Below, piece after piece: positions 5,115 through 10,318 of a DNA stretch of 10,318 nt. The DNA is from CG2-30-51-40 sp041753575 (lineage in GTDB: Bacteria > Desulfobacterota > DSM-4660 > Desulfatiglandales > Desulfatiglandaceae), in the NCBI GenBank assembly GCA_041753575.1, contig JBGSUA010000103.1, positions 1 to 10,318 on the forward strand. Reading direction: 5' to 3'. The notes under the pieces are model-generated. The model saw only the letters and a list, made by a program, of their open reading frames with translations, had not been told where the DNA came from and made no database searches. The first letter of the stretch is position 1; each line of letters opens with the position of its first letter. The position numbers and the translations under genes were made by a program.

Positions 5115-6527
5115 TCAGTCTTTCTTCTCTCTTGTAAGGAATTCGTGCATGGCGCCGGCGGCGATCCTGCCGTCCCCCATGGCCTTTATCACATTGGCTC
5201 CCCATCCGGCAATGTCGCCTCCGGCATAGACCCTTGCCTTGCTTGTGGACATGGTCTCCCTGTCAACTACAAGGTAGCCCCGTCCGTCAACGTCAAGTCC
5301 GGGTGTTGTTCTAGCTATGGTGGGATTGGGGTGGCCGCCGATTGCCACTATAACGGTGTCTACCTCAAGGATATGCTCGCTTCCTTCTTTTGGGATCGGG
5401 CGCCTTCTGCCATAGGCATCGGCATCGGCCAGTACCATGTCCAGAAGCTCTATGCCGGCAACATGCCCGGAGGAGTCAGCCAGTATCCGCTTGGGGGCTT
5501 TAAGGAGCCTCATTACGATACCTTCCTCACCCGCGTGACGGATCTCCTCGGCCCTGGCAGGCATCTCTTCCCTGGATCTCCTGTAGATGATGGAGATTTC
5601 CTCGGCCCCGAGTCTTAAGGCAGTGCGGGCTGCATCCATAGCTACATTGCCTCCGCCTATCACGGCGACTCGTTTTCCGGGATTCATAGGTGTGTCCCAT
5701 TCGGGAAACCTGTAGGCCCTCATGAGATTTGATCTTGTAAGGTATTCATTGGCCGAAAATACGCCTATGAGGTTTTCACCGGGGATGCCCATGAAGGCCG
5801 GGGCCCCGGCCCCAACTCCGATAAAGACCACGTCATGGATTGTAAGCAGCTCATCTATGGTGAGGGTGCTTCCTATCACCTGATTTACCTTGATTACTAC
5901 TCCCAGACGTCTTAGGGAGTTTATCTGCGCCGCCACGATATCCTTGGGAAGTCTGAACTCCGGTATTCCGTAGATGAGCACTCCTCCCGCCTCATGCAGG
6001 GCCTCATAGATGGTCACCTCGTGGCCTAGAAGGATCATGTCCGCGGCGACAGTAAGACCCGAAGGCCCTGATCCCACAACTCCCACGCTTCTGCCGCTGG
6101 CGGGAGCCTTATCAGGCAGTACCTCGCCGTGCTCCCTCTCCCAGTCCGCCACAAACCTCTCGATGAATCCTATCCCCAGGGGATCTCCCTTTTTCCCCAG
6201 GATACAGGAGCCTTCGCACTGCTCTGTCTGAGGGCAGACGCGGCCCGTGACAGCGGGAAGTATATTTTTCTCCTTTACGAGCTTGATCGCGCCTGTGAAG
6301 TCGCCTTCAGAAACCCTCTTTACAAACCCTGCGCAGTCAATACCCACCGGGCATCCGCCTTTGCAGGGCTTATTCTTGCAGCCCAGGCATCTCACTGCCT
6401 CAAGCTTCACCTGCTCGGGGCTGTAGCCGAGGGGCACCTCGCCGAAGTCCCTTACCCTATCCTCGGGCCTTCTTTCCAGCATGGGGACCCTGGGCGCCCT
6501 CGTCTTTTTCTTGTCATCATTGCCCAC
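5115..6527 (-). CDS. nfnB: NfnB/GltA-type flavoprotein: large subunit of NADH-dependent ferredoxin:NADP+ oxidoreductase
   Basis: A 470-residue protein homologous to the glutamate synthase small subunit. The N-terminus carries iron-sulfur cysteines (Cys47, 50, 55, 59, and Cys98, 104, 108 in GRVCPQTEQCEGSC). An FAD-binding GxGxxG follows (VGSGPSG, 151-157), then a second dinucleotide fold (GGGNVA, 291-296) with RRSREEMPAR nearby, as in NADPH-binding members. The C-terminal flavin motif is AGGDIAGWGANVIKAMGDGR. In NfnAB this subunit holds the bifurcating FAD, two [4Fe-4S] clusters and the NADPH and ferredoxin sites. Pairing with the adjacent nfnA-type gene is the main reason for calling it NfnB rather than a glutamate synthase beta chain; no glutamate synthase large subunit is in the window. 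The start is GTG, with AGGAA about 8 nt upstream. It lies 63 bp after nfnA. Confidence 0.92.
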   Translation of the reverse strand: MGNDDKKKTRAPRVPMLERRPEDRVRDFGEVPLGYSPEQVKLEAVRCLGCKNKPCKGGCPVGIDCAGFVKRVSEGDFTGAIKLVKEKNILPAVTGRVCPQTEQCEGSCILGKKGDPLGIGFIERFVADWEREHGEVLPDKAPASGRSVGVVGSGPSGLTVAADMILLGHEVTIYEALHEAGGVLIYGIPEFRLPKDIVAAQINSLRRLGVVIKVNQVIGSTLTIDELLTIHDVVFIGVGAGAPAFMGIPGENLIGVFSANEYLTRSNLMRAYRFPEWDTPMNPGKRVAVIGGGNVAMDAARTALRLGAEEISIIYRRSREEMPARAEEIRHAGEEGIVMRLLKAPKRILADSSGHVAGIELLDMVLADADAYGRRRPIPKEGSEHILEVDTVIVAIGGHPNPTIARTTPGLDVDGRGYLVVDRETMSTSKARVYAGGDIAGWGANVIKAMGDGRIAAGAMHEFLTREKKD

Positions 6528-6590
6528 AATTCAGTTTCCTGTTCGATAGGATATGAAATATTATTATCATCCTGGCTCGCAATCCGCTTT

Positions 6591-7424
6591 TCAAGTCTTC
6601 GTCCCCGCCGCTTGGCAAAGATCAAATGAGGTCTTCTCATATTCACGGTAGGCGGTTAATCTAAGGGAAAGGTCCCCGAAATCAACCTCATGGCCGTCGA
6701 ACTCAGGCCCGTCAACACACGCGAACCGTATCCCGCCTCCCACCATGACTCGGCATGCCCCGCACATGCCGGTTCCGTCAACCATGATTGGATTCAGGCT
6801 TACGATGGTCTTTACTCCGTAAGGGCGCGTCAACTCGCTCACAGCCCTCATCATGGGAACAGGCCCTATGGCGACCACCTGATCTATGCTGCGGGTATCA
6901 AGGATGGTCTTGAGACTTTCCGTTACAAAGCCCGCAAGGCCCAGAGAGCCGTCATCGGTTGTGAGTATTGTTTCGTCTGATACTGCCGTTACTTCTTTCT
7001 TCAGAACAAGGAGCTGTCCTGTCCTTGCGCCCAGGATGGATATGACCCTGTTGCCTGCCTCCTTCATTGCCTTTGCTATTGGATAGGCGACGGCGATGCC
7101 GATACCGCCTCCTACCACGGCCACGTTTCCAAATTTTTCAATTTCAGTGGGTTTTCCAAGGGGACCGGCAAGATCCGGGATCTCATCTCCCACATTCATA
7201 AGGGAAAGCAGGTGGGTCGTCTTTCCAACCACCTGGAAAACTATGGTTATGGTGCCACTCTCTTTATCGGAATCTACTATGGTCAGGGGGATGCGCTCGC
7301 CCTTGCTGCTTATGCGGAGGATTACAAATTGCCCTGCCTTGCGTTTTGAGGCGATGAGACCTTCCTTGACCTTCATGAGAAAGATCTCGGGAGCAAGCAC
7401 ACTCTTTTCAACTATTTTAGCCAT
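6591..7424 (-). CDS. nfnA: NfnA-type FAD/NAD-binding subunit of NADH-dependent ferredoxin:NADP+ oxidoreductase
   Basis: A 277-residue ferredoxin-NADP reductase-like protein of the sulfide dehydrogenase/dihydroorotate dehydrogenase electron-transfer type. An FAD-binding beta-barrel comes first, with RIPLTI at 44-49. The NAD-binding fold has VVGGGIG at 103-109. The [2Fe-2S] motif follows: Asp216 and Cys221 in VDGTGMCGACRV, Cys224, and Cys236 in FACVDGPEFDGHEVDF. This Asp plus three Cys set is the one found in NfnA. In NfnAB this subunit takes hydride from NADH and passes electrons to the bifurcating FAD in NfnB, coupling ferredoxin and NADH oxidation to NADP+ reduction or the reverse. I prefer the ATG at 7424 (start MAKIVEK, with AAGGT 8 nt upstream) to the ATG at 7442, which lacks a ribosome site. 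Confidence 0.92.
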   Translation of the reverse strand: MAKIVEKSVLAPEIFLMKVKEGLIASKRKAGQFVILRISSKGERIPLTIVDSDKESGTITIVFQVVGKTTHLLSLMNVGDEIPDLAGPLGKPTEIEKFGNVAVVGGGIGIAVAYPIAKAMKEAGNRVISILGARTGQLLVLKKEVTAVSDETILTTDDGSLGLAGFVTESLKTILDTRSIDQVVAIGPVPMMRAVSELTRPYGVKTIVSLNPIMVDGTGMCGACRVMVGGGIRFACVDGPEFDGHEVDFGDLSLRLTAYREYEKTSFDLCQAAGTKT

Positions 7425-7460
7425 AGGCTTGTACCTTACCATTTTGGTATAGCAAAAGAT

Positions 7461-7690
7461 CTATTCCTTGTAAACAAAGGTGTAGCGATCCACTAAAATA
7501 CACTCTTCAGGGCCTTTGTTTCCGGGAGGATTAGTCATTGCCTCCCGGGAAACCTTGCTCAAAGGCAGGACCGCGAGAAAAGCGGTATGCCCTGGAGCCA
7601 TGCGAGAGCCGACAGGCAGGCGAGCCTCGCAAAGAAGCCCCTTCTATTCAGGGTTGGGTTCTTTCCATCTTCTGGGCTTTTTTCCTTCAT
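7461..7690 (-). pseudogene. Small twin-arginine-signal protein gene with an apparent 1-nt frameshift
   Basis: The ATG at 7690 has a near-ideal ribosome site (GGAGG, 5-nt spacing, 7696-7700). It opens a frame of 43 codons that ends in TGA at 7559. The peptide contains NRRGFFARLA, a twin-arginine (Tat) motif at residues 15-24, then a hydrophobic stretch. An overlapping frame runs on to TAG at 7461 and reads as a plausible continuation, with NPPGNKGPEECILVDRYTFV near its end. One extra T in the CTTTTC run (7578-7581 on the plus strand) would join the two into a 76-residue protein: charged leader, RR motif, one hydrophobic segment of about 20 residues and a 35-residue tail. It heads the nfn operon, 36 bp before nfnA. 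I do not recognise the family. A sequencing or assembly indel, a real inactivation, or two separate small genes are all possible. Confidence 0.6.
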
Positions 7691-7738
7691 GGTTACCTCC
7701 AGGACTGAGAGATGGATATAAGGAGTTACCTGAAGGGC

Positions 7739-7768
7739 AGTATATTAAAAATCCTCTTTGGGTGTCAA
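7739..7768 (-). promoter_or_regulatory. Putative sigma70-type promoter of the nfn operon
   Basis: On the minus strand: TTGACA (7768-7763), 18-bp spacer and TATACT (7744-7739), matching consensus at 6 of 6 and 5 of 6 positions. The start point would be near 7732, leaving a leader of about 40 nt before the small Tat gene. An imperfect inverted repeat (AATCC/GGATT and TTTG/CAAA, 7750-7774) covers the -35 box and may be an operator. Confidence 0.6.
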
Positions 7769-7829
7769 AGGATTAGCCATTTTATCAATTGCATGGAAAA
7801 TGCTTTGTCCGGCGCTGCTCAGATTGATC

Positions 7830-7859
7830 TTGACAATAGCAACCTCGGCAATGTTTTAT
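7830..7859 (+). promoter_or_regulatory. Putative promoter of the acyl-CoA carboxyltransferase gene
   Basis: A perfect TTGACA (7830-7835), 18-bp spacer and TTTTAT (7854-7859, 4 of 6 match) lie about 50 bp before the carboxyltransferase start. It diverges from the nfn promoter; the -35 boxes are about 60 bp apart, so a regulator bound between them could act on both units. Confidence 0.45.
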
Positions 7860-7911
7860 ATGCGGCTAAAATGGCTGAGGATTCAACTTACTGGGCAGGG
7901 GAGAGAGCTGG

Positions 7912-9462
7912 ATGGATATTGATGATAAGATCAAGGAACTTGAGAGAAGGAATAAAGAGGCCGAGATGGGTGGAGGCCCAAAGAGGATTGAGGCGCAGCA
8001 CGCCAAGGGGAAGATGACGGCGAGGGAGAGGGTCGCCCATCTCTTTGACGAGGGCAGTTTTGAGGAGATAGACCGTTTTGTGGTGCATCGCTGTCATGAT
8101 TTCGGGATGGAGAAACAGAAGACCGCCGGAGACGGAGTTGTAACAGGATACGGCAGGATAAACGGAAGAACCACCTTCGTATTCGCCCAGGATTTTACCG
8201 TTTTTGGCGGATCTTTGAGCGGCGCGGTGGGCGAGAAGATCTGTAAGGTCATGGACCTTGCCCTTAAGAGCGGATGCCCGATTGTAGGCTTGAATGACTC
8301 CGGAGGGGCGAGGATACAGGAAGGGGTAATGAGCCTTGCGGGCTACGGCGAGATATTCAAGCGCAATGTCTGGGGTTCAGGAGTCATACCGCAGATCTCC
8401 GTCATAATGGGGCCGAGCGCCGGAGGCGCGGTCTATTCTCCTGCCCTCACTGACCTTATTGTCATGGTAAAGAAGACAAGTCACATGTTCATAACAGGGC
8501 CCGATGTCATCAAATCGGTGACGGCCGAAGAGGTTACTGCCGAGGCCCTCGGGGGGGCCATGGCCCACAACACTAAGAGCGGGGTGGCCCACTTTGCCGA
8601 GAACTCCGATCAGGAGGCCCTTGACAGGGTAAGGCAGATCCTGAGCTATCTTCCCCAGAACTACCGCGAAAAGCCTCCGCAGATCGCCTGCTCCGATGAT
8701 CCCTATCGGTCCGACGCTTCTCTTAATGAAGTGGTTCCCTCAAATCCCAAGAAACCCTACGACATGAAAAAGATTATCCTCTCCGTCCTGGACGGAGGTG
8801 AATTTCTGGAGGTCCACAAGCACTTCGCTCAGAACATGATAGTGGGATTCGGGCGCCTGAACGGCCTCTCCGTGGGCGTCATAGCCAATCAGCCAAGGTT
8901 CCTGGCAGGGTGCCTCGATATCAATGCCTCTGTCAAATGCGCTCGCTTTGTCAGGCTCTGCGACGCCTTCAATATCCCGATGATAACATTTGTGGATGTG
9001 CCTGGATATCTCCCCGGCGTCAATCAGGAATATGGCGGGATAATAAAACACGGGGCCAAGATACTCTATGCCTATTCTGAGGCGACTGTCCCCAAGATAA
9101 CGGTGATAACCCGCAAGGCCTACGGCGGGGCCTACATCGCAATGTCTGGAAAACACCTCGGCGCTGACATAAACTACGCTTATCCCAGCGCGGAGATAGC
9201 GGTCATGGGTCCGGATGGGGCGGCCAACATCATATTCAGGAAAGAGATATCCGATTCACAGGACCCGGAGGCAACAAGAAATAAGCTCGTTGATGATTAC
9301 AGGACAAACTTTGCGAGCCCCTTCAAGGCGGCGGAGGTAGGCTTTATTGATCACATCATCTTCCCTGAGTTCACCAGGGGAAGCCTTGTGAAGGCCCTTA
9401 TGATGCTCAAGGACAAGAAGACTGACATCCCCGAGCGAAGGCACGGCAACATCCCTCTTTAG
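7912..9462 (+). CDS. pccB: Acyl-CoA carboxyltransferase, propionyl-CoA carboxylase beta / methylmalonyl-CoA decarboxylase alpha family
   Basis: A 516-residue carboxyltransferase of the biotin-dependent acyl-CoA carboxylase family, normal in length. The N-terminal crotonase-like half has MTARERVAHLFDEGSF, the DSGGARIQEGV oxyanion region and GPSAGGAVYSPALTD. LGGAMAHNTKSGVAHF leads to the second half, which contains VDVPGYLPGVNQEYGGII, KAYGGAYIAMSGKHLGAD and AEIAVMGPDGAANI. The C-terminus ends RRHGNIPL, as in this family. It transfers carboxyl between carboxybiotin and an acyl-CoA, most likely propionyl/methylmalonyl-CoA, working either as a carboxylase or as a subunit of a sodium-pumping decarboxylase. 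No biotin carboxylase, biotin carrier or membrane decarboxylase subunit is in the window, so direction and exact substrate remain open. AGGGGAG lies 8 nt before the ATG. Confidence 0.93.
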   Translation: MDIDDKIKELERRNKEAEMGGGPKRIEAQHAKGKMTARERVAHLFDEGSFEEIDRFVVHRCHDFGMEKQKTAGDGVVTGYGRINGRTTFVFAQDFTVFGGSLSGAVGEKICKVMDLALKSGCPIVGLNDSGGARIQEGVMSLAGYGEIFKRNVWGSGVIPQISVIMGPSAGGAVYSPALTDLIVMVKKTSHMFITGPDVIKSVTAEEVTAEALGGAMAHNTKSGVAHFAENSDQEALDRVRQILSYLPQNYREKPPQIACSDDPYRSDASLNEVVPSNPKKPYDMKKIILSVLDGGEFLEVHKHFAQNMIVGFGRLNGLSVGVIANQPRFLAGCLDINASVKCARFVRLCDAFNIPMITFVDVPGYLPGVNQEYGGIIKHGAKILYAYSEATVPKITVITRKAYGGAYIAMSGKHLGADINYAYPSAEIAVMGPDGAANIIFRKEISDSQDPEATRNKLVDDYRTNFASPFKAAEVGFIDHIIFPEFTRGSLVKALMMLKDKKTDIPERRHGNIPL

Positions 9463-9484
9463 GCAGGGCTTCAAAATAGAACTT

Positions 9485-9520
9485 GGGGGTTCCGGTGTGC
9501 AAGAAGCCTCTGGAACCCCC
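9485..9520. terminator. Hairpin between convergent genes, possible bidirectional terminator
   Basis: GGGGGTTCC (9485-9493) and GGAACCCCC (9512-9520) form a perfect 9-bp stem with an 18-nt loop. It sits 22 bp past the carboxyltransferase stop and 20 bp past the end of the receiver gene on the other strand. No clear T-run follows on either side. Position and stability suggest a shared 3' end signal. Confidence 0.5.
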
Positions 9521-9540
9521 CATCAGCCGGTTGATGCCGG

Positions 9541-10038
9541 TTACCAGAGGGTCTTGGTCTTTTCTTGCCAGAACTTTTTTTCCTTTTCCCTCCAGTCGGT
9601 TCCTCCGAATTTCCTGTCGTAGAATCCGCCGAGGCGATCAAAGACCCTTAACCACGAACTCTTTTTCTTGTCTTTTGATTCAATTACGTCTGCTGCGAAA
9701 AGAGCTATGTCGCTCATCTTGTCTTTCGGAGCAAAGTAGGCAGCGCCTTCTTCTGCGGATTTCTTGAGGCTTTCGCTTGTAAGGGAATGGGCAGTAAGCA
9801 TAAGGGCAGGGATGTTTCTCTTTTTTGCTACCTGGAGAAGATCAAATCCCCTTACTCCCATTATATCCAGTACCGTCAGATCATAGTCGTTGGACTCCAT
9901 GAGGGTCTTTGCCTGATCAAAGGAGGCCGCGGTGTCAAGCTTGCACATGTCGAGAAGTCCAACGAGCGTATCCAGCACGTCTTGCTCGTCATCCACAATA
10001 AGAACCCGTCTTCCAGTCAAAATCTTATCTGCGTCCAT
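9541..10038 (-). CDS. Stand-alone response-regulator receiver protein
   Basis: A 165-residue protein with a CheY-like receiver domain at residues 9-122. The acidic pair Asp16-Asp17 (VDDEQD), phospho-acceptor Asp58 (VLDIMG), Thr82 (LTAH) and Lys105 (PKDK) are all present, so it should be phosphorylated by a histidine kinase. No DNA-binding or enzymatic output domain follows. Instead there is a 40-residue basic and aromatic tail (SSWLRVFDRLGGFYDRKFGG, then WREKEKKFW). This could be a docking segment for a partner, as in orphan receiver proteins acting by protein contact. No kinase is in the window. AAGGAG lies 8 nt before the ATG. It converges on the carboxyltransferase gene. Confidence 0.88.
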   Translation of the reverse strand: MDADKILTGRRVLIVDDEQDVLDTLVGLLDMCKLDTAASFDQAKTLMESNDYDLTVLDIMGVRGFDLLQVAKKRNIPALMLTAHSLTSESLKKSAEEGAAYFAPKDKMSDIALFAADVIESKDKKKSSWLRVFDRLGGFYDRKFGGTDWREKEKKFWQEKTKTLW

Positions 10039-10081
10039 AACGCCATCTCCTTAGTATAGATTTTCAACTATCATCCTTGCC

Positions 10082-10318
10082 TCAAAAGCATTGTCCTTCT
10101 TCATCACGTATCTTGCCGTTCACCTTAAATCCATTCAGGAAAACAGTCCTTTTATCTTCCCCTGTTTCTTGGGCCACCAAACAGTTCACATACAAATGTT
10201 TACGGCAGTTAGTTTCACTTTTAGCTTCGACCGCCCTGGCCTTGAGGTTAATTATATAAGAAAATAGATAGTCATAGCGGCGTAGGCCGCTATCCAGTTC
10301 TTGTTCCGGCCTTCGCCG
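10082..10318 (-). other. Unassigned open frame running off the right edge
   Basis: A minus-strand frame is open from the window edge to TGA at 10082 (78 codons, start not seen), 43 bp upstream of the receiver gene. The downstream two thirds look protein-like (segments HLYVNCLVAQETGEDKRTVF and LNGFKVNGKIRDEEGQCF), but no ATG occurs and no ribosome site is seen near GTG or TTG codons. The upstream third reads through the palindromic repeat at the edge, which weakens the case for one continuous gene. It could be the 3' end of a gene, a remnant fused to a repeat, or chance. Confidence 0.25.
10271..10318. repeat. Truncated two-hairpin dispersed repeat (IPAFAGMT-type)
   Basis: Two palindromes lie in series: ATAGCGGC (10274-10281), loop GTAG, GCCGCTAT (10286-10293); then CGGC (10307-10310), loop CTTC, GCCG (10315-10318), cut by the window end. 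A TCCAG linker joins them. Translated on the minus strand it gives WIAAYAAMT, close to the WIPAFAGMT peptide typical of translated dispersed palindromic repeats in many proteobacterial genomes. The match to that repeat class is from memory of its pattern. Confidence 0.5.

Noticed and set aside
7500..7690. Structured leader such as a cobalamin or cyclic-di-GMP riboswitch
   Set aside because: Several stems can be drawn, but no conserved riboswitch core was found on either strand, and the region is explained by the small Tat-signal gene on the minus strand.
7712..8017. 101-codon plus-strand frame overlapping the carboxyltransferase start
   Set aside because: It overlaps a certain gene by over 100 bp in another frame, and its upstream part covers both divergent promoters.

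Overview
The gene content suggests a strict anaerobe, most like a syntrophic or sulfate-reducing member of the Desulfobacterota or a near relative. An NfnAB-type bifurcating transhydrogenase, a C_GCAxxG_C_C redox protein, a biotin-dependent acyl-CoA carboxyltransferase, a MaoC hydratase and a hemerythrin-like protein fit fermentative acyl-CoA metabolism with oxygen or iron handling. Taxonomy is inferred from content only.

Left part (1-4074): a MaoC-like hydratase and a hemerythrin-like protein lie on the minus strand. Next to them is what reads as a complete small chromosomal integron. A plus-strand integron integrase (intI, 2713-4074) diverges from two minus-strand gene cassettes. Between them is an AT-rich attI-like region with a GTTAGGC core site and two back-to-back TTGACA promoters. 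Cassette 1 (1743-2565) carries a DUF4145-like zinc-ribbon protein and a textbook 78-bp attC. Cassette 2 (1280-1742) carries a 120-residue protein of unknown function and a second attC whose outer core site is degenerate. In both cassettes the TAA stop lies inside the GCCTAAC box. The hemerythrin gene starts just beyond the second attC, at the end of the array.

Middle part (4075-7911): a short gap holds an orphan reading-frame fragment. It is followed by a minus-strand operon, in transcription order: a small twin-arginine-signal gene split by an apparent 1-nt frameshift (7461-7690), nfnA (6591-7424), nfnB (5115-6527) and a C_GCAxxG_C_C redox protein (4354-4980). A good sigma70-type promoter (TTGACA, 18 bp, TATACT) precedes it, with an imperfect inverted repeat over its -35 box.

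Right part (7912-10318): a plus-strand acyl-CoA carboxyltransferase beta-family gene diverges from the nfn operon. It converges on a minus-strand stand-alone response-regulator receiver protein, with a strong hairpin between them. Upstream of the receiver gene are an unassigned open frame and, at the window edge, a truncated two-hairpin dispersed repeat.

NfnAB would exchange electrons among NADH, ferredoxin and NADPH, while the carboxyltransferase and MaoC hydratase would act on acyl-CoA intermediates. The integron is an inserted gene-capture platform unrelated to that metabolism. It is the most striking system here, followed by the frameshifted small Tat gene heading the nfn operon.
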